Assembly (NCBI RefSeq): GCF_031143425.1
Contig: NC_090445.1
Location: 1,578,680,049-1,578,744,048 of the forward strand
Length of the DNA stretch: 64,000 nt
Reading direction: 5' to 3'
Source: Pleurodeles waltl
Lineage: Eukaryota; Chordata; Amphibia; Caudata; Salamandridae
A program made the translations under genes and the position numbers. Positions 10,364-20,306 of this stretch are shown piece by piece; positions within the stretch are counted from its first letter, which is position 1; each line of letters starts with the position of its first letter. The notes under the pieces were generated by a model. The model saw nothing but the letters and a program-made list of their open reading frames with translations, was not told where the DNA came from and searched no databases.

Positions 10364-11175
10364 TGATGGGCAGTGGGCTGGGAGCTGCTATGCAAGCAAG
10401 AATCTCCTTCGATAAAGGCAGGCTCAATTCAGACCTTGTAGGTCATGGTCAACTTTTCAGGTAAGGCCCGAATCTAAAGCCACTACATATGGTGCTTTTG
10501 GAGCACTTAAACAAAACCCTTTTTCTAGCCAAAAATGAGTACTACATACAATTCGCAAACACAGTTTAATCCATGAAGCAGATTAAGCAGTCTCTCAAAC
10601 ACACTCAAAGACTAACGGCCTCATTGCTAGTTTGGCAGGCCGATTGTTGGCCCACCAGACCCATGGGGAGGGGACCACCACAAAGCTGGAGGTCTCCCCC
10701 CCGCTGGCCTATTACAATGTTTCCATCGGGCTGAATGACGGAAACCTCTGTATTAGGAGGTTTGCGCCTGTCAGCCCAATTGAAACAGTGTGACGGTATG
10801 GCCTCGGCTCCTGGTGGAGCCAAGGCCAATGCCGTAGCATAAATGGTGCCCCCAGCACCTTCGGAATGCGCACAGTCTGCTGTAGCAGACGGTGTGCATT
10901 CCGAGGATGCTGGGCTGGGGGCCTGCACTGCGCACACCAATGAAATGGTGATGAAAAAAGAAGCTGTGATCAGCATGGCGGTGCCTGCCGCCAGCCCGTT
11001 GGGATCCCTGATCCTGGCAGTGGTGGTGGTCTCCTGGCAGCCTGACCACCAGGGTTGTAATCTGGTGGTCGGACCGTTAGGAGTGCACTAGTCCAACCAC
11101 CACTGCTAGTTTGGCGGTTTCAAACTCATAATGAGGCCCTTAGTTTGCCTTTTTACCTTTTAAAAACACAAGCCT
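10364..11175 (+). repeat. Diverged dispersed repeat, copy 2, split by a MITE
   Basis: Matches copy 1 up to about 10615, is interrupted by the MITE at 10616-11139, and resumes at 11140 with AGTTTGCCTTTTTACC. Together with copy 1 it gives an internal before-and-after comparison for that insertion. Confidence 0.78.
10616..11139. mobile_element. Harbinger-type MITE, 524 bp, GGCCTCATTATGAG family
   Basis: The left end reads CGGCCTCATTGCTAGTTTGG; the right end reads ACTCATAATGAGGCCC, giving imperfect inverted termini. It is flanked by TAA (10613-10615) and TTA (11140-11142), a TWA-type 3-bp target duplication with one mismatch. The core has the inverted words TCGGAATGCGCAC and GTGCATTCCGAGG, also seen in the elements at 60364-61008 and, in part, 15797-16036. 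No transposase is encoded; open frames inside are by-products of GC content. Confidence 0.8.
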
Positions 11176-11179
11176 GGGG

Positions 11180-11851
11180 TGCAGTACTACTGAATTTGTC
11201 AGATATAACAGGGATACAAAACCCTGCAGATCCCACACATTGCTTGCTTGGCCTGACGAAGTGCACCAAAGCCATTAGAAACACAAAGCTGTTCTTAGGC
11301 CTGACCCCTTATCTTTGCAATGCATAGAATAGCACTGACTTGGAAGCCTGGGTCATCCCCTACCCTGGTATGTTGGCTTAGAGATCTACAAAGGGTAACG
11401 TATTAAACTGAGGTGGTAGTGAATATCAAGCGGGACATAGGAACCTAGATGAATCCAATACAGTGGGATCAATTATTGAGAAAGATTGAAATAAAAACAT
11501 ATGACAAGCCGTGCTTTCCGCACCTCTAGAGCATACTGTGCACTCAGGCGAGAAATTGTACGTACCCACCAGGGAACACAGGCTACATCCTTGAAACCTG
11601 AGAGCCATCTCTCAGTGCTTATCCCCCATTCCTTAATCACCCCTTAGCCATCAGAAATAATGTAATACACAGTCTGTTCCTTAATGCTGTGTTTCAGGCA
11701 TTTTGAACATCGTCCGCTTGTTTGACTGTTTATCTCGTTTACTATATTATTGTCTATTATTGTCTATTCTCTAGTACTCATTTTGACAATGTCTTTATGT
11801 TGGTTATTACTGATGACGCCAAGAACTGTTTTTGTGCATGGCAAAAGTGAC
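11180..11851. other. No recognised feature
   Basis: Mixed sequence up to the TAA that flanks the Harbinger transposon. No open frame, repeat or motif that I can support. Confidence 0.5.
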
Positions 11852-11866
11852 TAAGGGCCAGATGTA

Positions 11867-12180
11867 TGAAACTTTTTGCATTCGCAAACAGTGCGAATCG
11901 CAAAATTCGGCCGTTTGCAAATGCAAAAACGTGGTCTGCGATGCATGAAAGGCATTCGCAGACCAAAAATAGGAAATCACAAAAATTAGGATTTTTTGCG
12001 TTGCAACCTGTTTTTGCGAGTCGCATTTTGTGATTCAGTATTTCCAGTAGGAAATTGCGAGGCGCAAAATGCGATTTGCAAAATCCAAGTCACAATTCGA
12101 TGCACCAGTAAATCGAAAATTGTGATTTTTCGCAGAATGGCATTTTGCACATGCAAAATACCACTAAGTGAAACCAGGTG
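11867..12180. repeat. Left subterminal region of the Harbinger transposon
   Basis: Packed with short words of the type TTCGCAAA, GCGAATCGCAAAA and TTTTTGCG in both orientations. The matching right subterminal region (about 15325-15535) is rich in TTGCGATTT and GAATCGCAA. Such subterminal arrays are plausible binding sites for the element's own Myb-like or transposase protein; that role is inference. Confidence 0.7.
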
Positions 12181-12192
12181 CAACTCTACTTA

Positions 12193-13406
12193 ATGGCGAG
12201 GAGGATGAGGATCTTGGCAGGTTTGAGGAGAGGGAGGAGAAGACAGGAGCGCATTTTCAGAGTGCGCATTACACTTTTTGACCAGACTGAGGAGGAAATA
12301 TTTGAGAGGTATGGGTTGAACTCAGCCATGATACTTGATCTGATAGCTGAGCTACAACCCATACTGCAGCAGCAGAACACATAGGACTCATAGTATCCCC
12401 ACCCATGTGCAGGTATTATGCTCCCTCCACCTACTTGCCTCAGGGAGCTATCAAGGGGTCATAGCAGCAGCTGGAGGGGTCTCACAGAGTACCCTCTCTA
12501 GATTTTTCAATGCATTTATCAACGCCATGCTGAACAGGATACACCTGTACATCAGATTCCCCCACACCCCACTGGAAATACAGCAGACAGAAATAGATTT
12601 TTACCAGATAGCACAGTTCTCCCATGTCCTAGGTGCCATAGATGGGACACATGTTGCAATCTGTCCACCATCAGCCACAGAGTATGTGTACCGCAACCGT
12701 AAATACCAACATTCAATGAATATACTGGTGATATGCAATGCCTCCTACATCATAACAGATCTCGTGGCCAGGTACCCAGGGAGCACCCATGATTCATACA
12801 TCTTTCGCCATAGCAGCATTCACACAAGATTGCTAACTGGGAAGTTTGGAGAAGGATATCTACTAGGTATTGTCCCTCTGTACACTGGCGCATTGATGGC
12901 GTGCTGATGTCAGATGGCTCAGTTACTCAATACACCCCCTGTCCTTTCCAGGACACAGTGCCTACGCAGTGCGCACCTACATGGTGACACCCTACCTAAA
13001 TCCTACTACACCTGCTGAACGGAGATACAATGCAGCACACAGTGCGACCTGCAAAGTGGTGGAGCGCACCTTTGGACTGCTGAAGAGTCGCTTCCGGTGC
13101 CTCCACAAACGTGGAGGGGCACTACAGTACAGCCCAGAGACGACATGTAGAATAGTGGCTACTTGTGCAATCTTGCACAATATAGCTACCACCAGGGGCA
13201 TACCTGTAGAAATATGTGATTCTGAATCTGATGAGGATGATGATCCCATACCACCCCTACAGCCAGCAGACAGGACCAGTGCAGTAGAGGGAAGTCAAAG
13301 GTGTGCTGAAATCACACACAACCATTTCAGATGTAAGTATGAACAACACAAATGCACTGACAAATGTACCTGTAGTGAGTACATTTATTACCTTAATGTC
13401 AGGTAA
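12193..13406 (+). pseudogene. Harbinger (HARBI1-like) transposase, two exons, one frameshift
   Basis: DDE nuclease that cuts and rejoins transposon ends in the nucleus. The start MARRMRIL at 12193 matches the usual N terminus, followed by EEIFERYGLNSAMI. A 1-bp shift near 12373-12379 breaks the frame just after LQPILQQQ; the reading resumes with LCSLHLLASGSYQG. Catalytic blocks: GAIDGTHV holds the first Asp, STHDSYIFR follows, and VVERTFGLLKSRFRCL holds the Glu. The apparent stop at 12907 disappears if 12867-12951 is removed as an intron, joining GYLLG to HSAYAVRTY. Family members have GDSGY or GDSAY there, so the second catalytic Asp appears to be His. The spacing to the Glu is 35 residues, as expected. 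Total about 375 residues, near the family's 350. The C-terminal tail is Cys-rich and may be read-through past a GTAAGT at 13333. Confidence 0.92.
12867..12951 (+). other. Putative 85-bp intron in the Harbinger transposase
   Basis: The donor is TACTAG followed by GTATTG at 12867. The acceptor is a pyrimidine-rich CTGTCCTTTCCAG ending at 12951. Splicing joins phase-1 codons exactly and restores the conserved GYLLGxSAY block. Without removal the frame ends at a stop at 12905-12907. Confidence 0.75.
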
Positions 13407-13472
13407 TGTTAGTCCATCGAATACCAACAAAAGTGATAAAAAAAAAAAACAATAGTAGTCCACAGTAAAGCA

Positions 13473-15174
13473 CTATTCCTTCATAGTGTACTCATTACCC
13501 CTCTGGCCACCACAGTCACTTCTTTGCCCACGCACGCCACTCGGGTGCCCAGTTGCCTCACTGGCACCTCGATTGTCTGCCTCTGTGGCAGTGCTGTGCC
13601 TTGCACTGCGCCGTCTGGTGTCCATTGCGGGCACAGCTAGGCTGCTGAGGCTGGATGTGTCCTCCGTGTCCCCCAGTCCAAGCTCGCTAGGTGAGGCTGA
13701 CCTGTTTCCCATTATATTGTCAATCACATTTGTGATTTGGACTAGTCCGTGAGCCACATACCAGCTGCTGTGTGCTGCCTCCACCTGTGCAGCCACTGCA
13801 CGACGTGAAATTTGGGAGGTGGAATTAGCCAGCCTAGTCACAGAGCGACAAAGTCCCCCAAACATGCTCATGAAGCGTTGCTCCTGCCTGCGGTGGCTCA
13901 CCCTGGCATGGCGCAGCTCCTGACAGAGCTCCCTCACAGCAGAAGTGAGCTCCCTAGTGTCCTGCGATGCCTGGACCTGTCCCTCGTGCAGCTGTTCAAT
14001 GTTTGCATTCAGGCACTCCAGCTGGCGATGCAGGCCCCCCATGTTGGCATTATGTTGCTGCATCTGTTTTTGTAATGCAGTGCTCTCTTTATTCTGCAGG
14101 CGCTGCTGCTGCAACATAGCCGATTCCAGGCCACCAAAGAAGGAGGTTCCCTCACCTGCCTCATACGCCTGTGCACCTGTATTTGTAGCCATCCTACGGG
14201 GTGCTCTGGTCTGCTGCAAACTGGGATCCTGCATCTGGGTACATCTGCCCGTTGGGGATGGTGTATGTGGGCCTTCCTGCTGCTCATCGGGGTCCTGACT
14301 GAGCTTTGGCAGTGGCAGTGCCCTGGACCTGCTTCGGAGTGGCGCAATGTTCAGAGACCACTCGTGTTGGAGTCTGAAGCAGGATGAGTGTCAGTCTCCC
14401 CTAAGCTGGCACATTCTGTGGCTGCTGAGCCTGCCCCACCTGCAACGACAATATGCAGCATGTCAGTTATGTTTGTTACAATTACGGTCACACAATGGTA
14501 ATAAAGGTACAGGTACTTCTCTTCACTGTGCTGTGGGTGTTGTGTTCTTCTTGGTGTCGCTCTACTTACTTACATTGTATGTGCTACTTTCAGCTCTGGG
14601 TTGTGGACTGCCAGTCCCGTAATGCATTGTTGTGCTGCTTCTAAGATGTGGAATGGACTACTTCTCACAATGTTTTACATTACTTGCTAATTCCTAAGGG
14701 GCTTTTGTGCATGCACATATGGGGTTACAATTCAATACTGGACTTACCTTTGCTGGCACTTGGTGTGCCGGAGGTGTCAATCTCAGTTACCCCACTGACT
14801 GCTTCAGGGAGGAGTGTGGACTCCACTAGGTCCTCTATCGGGGTGGAGGGTGACTCTGTGGGTGGGCCGCCTCCTGTGCTCCTGGCCTCCTGCAGTCGTC
14901 TTGCCACCCTTTTCCTTGGCACGGGACTGCAGGTCGTACCACCTCTTCTTAATTTCTTCAACCGAGCGCTGTGCCACTCCAAAAGCACAGATCTTTGTTT
15001 GTATGTCTGCCCAGAGTCTCCTTTTCTCACTCTCAGGCACCTGGAGTGAGCTTTGGCAAAAAGCCAGTCATGGCACCTGACCACCTCCTCTGTCAGCACC
15101 TCCAACTCTTGCTTGCTGAATTTCAGCTTGCGCTTTCTTTCTCCCTTCTCCTTTCCTTGGGCAGAGGTGTCCAT
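13473..15174 (-). pseudogene. Harbinger Myb/SANT-like partner protein, two exons, frameshifted
   Basis: DNA-binding partner that in Harbinger systems helps bring transposase to the nucleus and to transposon ends. Exon 1 starts at 15174 with basic residues then LKFSKQELEVLTEEVV, the first helix of a Myb/SANT-like domain. A frameshift near 15040 moves to the frame carrying EKRRLWADIQTKICAFG and SVEEIKKRWYDLQSRAKEK, the rest of the trihelix. A second shift near 14910 returns to the first frame. The exon ends at 14748 with AAAG before GTAAGT. An intron of about 308 bp ends with GTTGCAG at 14440. Exon 2 continues with GAGSAATECASLGETDT, then shifts once more near 14360 into a 253-residue frame rich in Gln and heptads (LHRQLECLNANIEQLHEG), a probable coiled coil for partner binding. 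It ends at 13473. Confidence 0.85.
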
Positions 15175-15324
15175 GGTTGTTCTGGTGTGCTGCCTCCTTC
15201 AGAGTGTTGCTCAGTGTGGCTGGGCTGACTCTCTCTGGATGCTGGTTTGGGTGTGGCACCTGAAACTGCCTGGGATGACTCACTTCCTGCTTGTGATGTC
15301 ATCAGGTTCCTCCAGGTGTGCTTT

Positions 15325-15550
15325 CTCGCAATTTCTCGCAATTTGCGATTTTCAATTACCGAATCGCAATTTGTGAAAATGCAATTTGCGACTCGGTAAA
15401 TGGGCCTCGCAAACCACAAATTGCGATTTTTAAGAAATCGCTAATTCCGAATCGCAATTATGATACATGGCCTATTGCGACTCGGAAATAGCGATTTCTT
15501 AAAAATCGCTATTTGCGATTAGCACAGCCATTTCTTCCTACATCTGGCCC
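15325..15550. repeat. Right subterminal and terminal inverted repeat of the Harbinger transposon
   Basis: Repeated TTGCGATT and AATCGC words in both orientations, including a near-palindrome at about 15480-15525 around TTTCTTAAAAATCGC. It closes with TACATCTGGCCC. It mirrors the left end in composition and probably forms the protein-binding end of the element. Confidence 0.75.
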
Positions 15551-15796
15551 TAGGTGTTATTGCATGATACATTTCTGTTGCATGGCGTCTTCACCAACTA
15601 AGATTTTCGTTTGAAGAGATTTGATAAAGACCAACTGTGAAAAACAGTATGTATCAAACACTTTATTGACTTCCAAATGGTGAGTTCTTGACTAAATATG
15701 CTCTAGGAGATAATTCTATGGCGTGGCAGCCATTGCAGTGAAAGAGTCTACCTCCCAGTGTTTTTTTCTAAAATCTGGCATGACTAAGAAGACTTA

Positions 15797-16036
15797 GGGC
15801 CTGATTACGAGACCTGTGATGAGGAGACCACTGTCGAGGTGGCGGTCTCCCCACCAGCCCTATTATGACTTTCCCACTGGGCTGACAAGTGGGAAACTAG
15901 GTACCCACATGTCAGGCCAGGGGGAAAGGTGCAGAAGCATTGTTCCCGGCTCCTTATTGAGCCGGCAGAAATGCTGCTGCAGGCAGGTGACACCAGCATC
16001 CTCGAAATGCGCACTGTCTGTCTGTATTTTGAGGGT
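15797..16036. mobile_element. Truncated Harbinger-type MITE
   Basis: Starts GGGCCTGATTACGAG directly after TTA (15794-15796). It shares the CCACTGTC..GGTGGCGGTCTCCCC style 5' part and the AAATGCGCACTGTCTG core with the elements at 10616 and 60364. It stops at a TATA-rich tract near 16036 without a right terminus, so the right half is lost. Confidence 0.65.
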
Positions 16037-16440
16037 GCTGTATACAGTATATATATACACAATATACATTTATAATAAAAAATTGAAATAAAAAGCTAAA
16101 TTACAACAAAATTTAACGTGAAATAGCATCACAATAATATATAAAAAAACAAGAATAACAGACAACAAAACTTAAAAAATAACAAAAATTCAAAAACACT
16201 TGAATAAAACAATTAATGAAAAGAGATATTTTTTCAAAAAAAGAGAAAGCGTATTTTGAATTCAAAATCAAAAATAATATATGTAAAAATGTGAGATAAG
16301 TATCAAACTGTTAAATGACTAAAATAAACAATAAACCAAAAAATAATTTCCAAATTCAACATTTTTAAAAAAATGTGAGATTATGCAGAATAAAAGTTAC
16401 CACACGCACATCACCCTAAAAAACAATATGGAAAATGATC
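16037..16440. repeat. A-rich low-complexity tract
   Basis: Mostly A and T with long AAAAA and AATAAAA runs on the plus strand, following a short TATATA tract. No gene seen; it may be a decayed poly-A or microsatellite that invaded the broken MITE. Confidence 0.7.
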
Positions 16441-16454
16441 CACTTTAGAAGGAT

Positions 16455-16818
16455 AACATTTGCTATTCCCCCTTCAACCTAAGCTACAGTAGGAAAAGCA
16501 CTGAACGTCTGAAGGTCCATATTTAATATTCCCACTCCTAACTAAGCAATAGCAAGACTTTGGAGCAGTCAGATTTACTGTATCCACTTCAGTCCAAGCA
16601 ACAGTAGGGAAAGTACAGGACTTTGGAGGTATCAGATTCGCTGTTCCAATTCAAGCGTATGCAACAGTATACTCAAACACAAGCAACTGCAGAGAAACCG
16701 TTGCAGTTTGGAAGTGTCTAATTTACTACTACCCCCCTACCTAAGAAGCAGTGGGAAAAGCTTTGGGTTAAGGAGGGAACCGATTTACTGTTCCCACTCC
16801 AATTAAAGCAACAGTAGC
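16455..16818. repeat. Degenerate minisatellite, period about 70-80 bp
   Basis: The words CCTAAGCAACAGTA, GGAAAAGC, GACTTTGGAG and CAGATTTACTGTTCCCACT recur in the same order about five times with many substitutions. No coding content is evident. Confidence 0.7.
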
Positions 16819-16824
16819 TAATGT

Positions 16825-17388
16825 TCACCTGTCATTTTTGTCCAAGGTCAACATGTACATCATAACACTACTAGATAAGAAGAAATGTACGTATGTTCCC
16901 AAAGCACTGGTAGAAAGTTTGAGGTTCATGACTATAGCTTTACATTTAATAAAAAAATCCTCACTGGTGGGTGGTGGTCTATCCCTGGAAAATGTAAAAA
17001 GTGCCAGCTGGTCAGCCATGGAATGATGGGCCTCTCTTGCACTTTTTAGGTTGAGCATAGCAGAGCGGAAGCGCTGCTTTTCCGACGTGTTGGTTTGTAT
17101 CTGGGCTTTTAACAACGCCCGCATTAGGCTCATCACTACCACTTGTTTGTGGGCTTGCCCTTCGAAAATGCTTTTATTGTTTGGTAAATGGTTGACATTT
17201 GTCCCTCCTTGGGGAGGTTTTGTTACCACCTTGGCCTTCGCCCCTGTTACATAGCTAATTGCACATTTGCCGATAAGTTTGACTGTGAGCAACTTCTTTT
17301 TCCTTTTGTGTATCTCTTCACACTGATGCTCATGGCGGTGGTGGCGCTGTGAATCGGCTTGCTTGTGTGAAACTTTTTTACTTTTCAT
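16825..17388 (-). CDS. Unidentified 187-residue open frame
   Basis: Open frame on the minus strand starting MKSKKVSHKQADSQRHHRH, strongly basic over the first 35 residues (His, Lys, Arg). A middle part follows with RSAMLNLKSAREAHHSMADQ. Residues 140-187 are more hydrophobic. I recognise no family. The length is unusual for this AT-rich region, so it could be part of a retroelement gene, for example a basic nucleic-acid-binding ORF, or a chance frame. The start is the first Met and has no further support. Confidence 0.25.
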   Translation of the reverse strand: MKSKKVSHKQADSQRHHRHEHQCEEIHKRKKKLLTVKLIGKCAISYVTGAKAKVVTKPPQGGTNVNHLPNNKSIFEGQAHKQVVVMSLMRALLKAQIQTNTSEKQRFRSAMLNLKSAREAHHSMADQLALFTFSRDRPPPTSEDFFIKCKAIVMNLKLSTSALGTYVHFFLSSSVMMYMLTLDKNDR

Positions 17389-19027
17389 TTACAACGCTAG
17401 TAGCTCTAACACGAGCAAATGCAAGACCCATTGCATTGCAAATGCTTGTTTGATCAATTATTTGCTGTTATGTCATGGAGCTGAAAGCCACTTTCCAGAA
17501 AAAATCTTCTAGCCTGGCAGCTAATTAAAAATATAACAGGCCTCGACTGTTTTGTGGCTAGCCGGTTGTAAGACATTGGATTATTAATTATGGTGAAAAC
17601 CCACCACAAGGAATAATCTGAACTTTTACTAGGGTGAACCCTTAAAGTAACTAAATTAACCTGAACTCAACCTCCTGGTAGATCTGGCACACAGCAGACA
17701 GGCTTAATTAATGCAATGTGTAAAACGTTTATGCAGTACCAAAACAGTAATAAATTACAAACCATAAAGATCCCACACTGAATTAGAAAAATAGAGTACA
17801 TTTTAGTAAACAAAAAGACAAATATTTAATAAGAAGAAAAATAGATATGCAATTGTACCTTTTTAAGTAGAGATAGCATCAAAAACACAGAGGGCCAATG
17901 ACAGTCGATTGATGTGCTAGACTGGGACTTAGGTGCAATTTGAGATTGACTGCGATGGAGTGTGGATCGAATGTACCAACCAGGTTCCTCCTGGTCAAAA
18001 AATGATGTCTTGTTTCACTTGTTTTCCGAGTGGGATTGCCACCACACTCTCTCTGTCTTGGAGATCCTTTACAGTCTCAAACTGCCTGTGGATTCCCCAC
18101 CCCTGCCTGTGAAACACTCCACTGGATCATATATTGACCCCCAGCAGCTTCTTCTTTGTGACATTTACTATTGCCCAATTTAAAGAGATTCTAAACCCCA
18201 GAGACAAGAGTGAGCTGAGTAGCCTAGTAGGATACAAAACAAAGGGTACTGAACGTCTGACGTGGATTACCAGAGAAGGGAATAATCATCACATAAGGGT
18301 ATACGTAATACTAATTTGCTGTTTCTTTTTGTTTTGACTTGGATGTAATGCTGTTCCAAAAGGGAACTGAAACTCTCATTCCCGGGGCTCCGTGCAGGTA
18401 ACTTAGAGTAAATAATACATACGACCAAAAATCTGAGGTACAACCGAGAATATTATTCACTGCACTAGGGATGGCTGCACATTTATAAAGCTAAAAGACA
18501 GCATGGGTTATACAGCCCCAAGAGCTCGCTCTGTGACATACAACACCCAAGATATAAAATGCAAAGCCCCTTGAATACAGGCTCAGGCGCACACTACAAG
18601 ACAAGCTTCAGCGATTATACAGGACATCAGCTTCTGTGCAAGCATGTTACGTGAACTGAATATGTTTATTTTTTAAGTAGAAATAATTTCCGCACATACT
18701 GTGAAAAAATCTGGTTTTGCCAGTGCTTGTTTCTTTAGACTGTCTGAACTCCACTGTACTAGTAGAATTTTTGCATTGAATATTCCATGCATCAAAGTTT
18801 TAACATGTTGTTTTAGTTACAAAAACATAATGTCAAAGTGCAATTTTGTTTTTATAAATAAAAAAACTAATGATGCCCACACCATGGAAGTTGTCTCTCA
18901 TGGTATGGGGGTAATTTCACAATTTTTACTACCCCTCCTGAGAGGTGTTTCCCGGCAGTTTTGGATAGTGAAAAATTGCATTTGACCGCTCACTCTAAAT
19001 TGGACAGGTGGTAAAATGGCCAAAGAT
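17389..19027. other. No recognised feature
   Basis: AT-rich sequence with only short frames. I looked for reverse transcriptase, transposase and zinc-finger motifs on both strands and found none that I can support. Confidence 0.45.
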
Positions 19028-19540
19028 TCAACAGCCGCTGGAGGAGTATGTCAACGATGGAGACAGAGTAGTCTCTGTCACTGACATATTTAACGTCTGC
19101 TTAATCTTCAATGTTTCACTTAGATGATGCATTTGATAGTGTCCAGCCACAGGATAATTTTCACCTTTGTTTTTTAATGGCTCTGATGTGTTCCTGTATC
19201 CATTCCGTAAATTGATAAATAGTGCTGCCCACATATCAAGTTAAATTGGTACAAAATAATGAGCACAACATGTTTTGTGTTACAGTTGATGAAGTGTTAT
19301 ATACGAAACAGCTTGCTTTCATTATATTGGAATGCAGAAGGATTAACCTGTGCTAAATGGCACATGTTACAATGACCATATTTGTAGGAGGCCTTTTGTA
19401 ATTCGGGCAACCTCTTGGCAATCATATTGTAACTTTGAATCCATTGGAATTCCAGTCTTGAAAAAGTGAATCGGACAAAAATGTGTTGCTTGCAGGATTT
19501 TTGTTGATATCCATGGACTATCTTATTATCGCTTTCCAAG
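19028..19540 (-). mobile_element. Penelope-like element remnant with GIY-YIG endonuclease
   Basis: Minus-strand remnant. Around 19160-19290 the translation gives MLCSLFCTNLT, a stop, then YVGSTIYQF and EHIRAIKKQR. In a neighbouring frame ENYPVAGHYQMHHLSE follows. This order matches the GIY-YIG endonuclease of Penelope-like elements: 'V.Y.L.C..CGL.YVGST...' then 'EH...I' then 'PVA.HF...H'. Upstream at 19297-19539 the reading has FTFSRLEFQWIQ and KYGHCNMCHLAQ, resembling the linker with a Cys-x-x-Cys before that nuclease. Frames are broken by a stop and shifts. Subfamily is not assigned. Confidence 0.6.
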
Positions 19541-19779
19541 ATAAAAGTAATGCTATCTATTTGTGTGCTCCAATATCATCCATTACACTGACTATATAGT
19601 TGAAACCTCATTGTTGATGCCAGCATTTCACCCTTTAGTAGAAGGGTATTGGTTATTGTTGTAGCATTTTTTATCATCACTATTGTTTGTTTCAATATGT
19701 ATAAACCCGTAACCATATATTTCAGGACATGCAGCAAATGTTAAACCACTGCTACCTTTTGTGACTGTTTGAGTTTCTC

Positions 19780-19975
19780 ACCTATGGTAGTGCCAGGTTT
19801 GCACAGGGTGATGATATGTTCTGTGGGAGTAGAGAATGATGTGATTTGGACTTTCTTTCTTTGACACCAATTTTGAACATGTTCATGATATTTCACTTGC
19901 AAAGTGCTGTTCGTTACTCACCATGCACTCAAAAAAACAGCCAATGGCAACAATGTGCATCCCCCTGGCTGCCAT
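19780..19975 (+). repeat. Dispersed repeat, left part of split copy A
   Basis: Matches 61780-61970 in word order: GTTTGCACAG, GTTCTGTGGGAG, TTTTGAACATGTT, and a segment with CAATGGCAACAATGTG. The match stops near 19975 and resumes at about 21826, so about 1.85 kb of other sequence sits inside this copy. Confidence 0.7.
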
Positions 19976-20105
19976 GGCTGTGCCCCACAATATCGATATG
20001 GGAATCTCAGTGGCACAAAATCATGACCAAAATATTGAGGCAGAGATATCGGAAGGTACATAATGTGAGATTGCCTATACCTAACTACACATATACAGAC
20101 CTTGC
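19976..20105 (+). repeat. Short dispersed repeat with ATATCG motifs
   Basis: Shares CACAATATCGAT, GGCACAAAAT, AAAATATTGAGG and ATATCGGAAGGTA with a similar stretch at about 40020-40110. Family not identified. Confidence 0.5.
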
Positions 20106-20109
20106 TTCT

Positions 20110-20306
20110 CAGGTAACTATAACATGTGCCCTAAAGTTACTATAACTCATGTCACAGTGCTATCATCAATGATGTCATTTCAGATGTTGCAATGATTTTG
20201 TCAATGATATCATAGAACATGTCATGAGTGATATGATATGTGAGGTCATAAGCAGTGCATGAAGATGGCACTAGTTATAGTTTCGGACACGAGTCATAGT
20301 TACCTG
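20110..20306. mobile_element. Candidate small palindromic MITE, about 197 bp
   Basis: Begins CAGGTAACTAT and ends ATAGTTACCTG, perfect 11-bp inverted termini, with further TAACTATAA words inside both ends. I cannot define a target duplication, so superfamily is open. Confidence 0.45.

Larger units (their letters stand above)
11855..15550. mobile_element. Complete-ended PIF/Harbinger DNA transposon, 3.7 kb
   Basis: Terminal inverted repeats GGGCCAGATGTA (11855-11866) and TACATCTGGCCC (15539-15550) are perfect over 12 bp. Flanks are TAA (11852-11854) and TAG (15551-15553), a Harbinger-style 3-bp duplication with one substitution. It carries the two genes expected of the superfamily: a DDE transposase on the plus strand and a Myb/SANT-like protein on the minus strand, tail to tail with about 66 bp between their ends. 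Both are interrupted, so this copy is probably no longer autonomous. Harbinger elements are known to be strongly amplified in newts. Confidence 0.93.

Noticed and set aside
13486..15376. Plus-strand frames of 85-133 residues
   Set aside because: They are antisense shadows of the minus-strand Myb-like gene in the Harbinger element.
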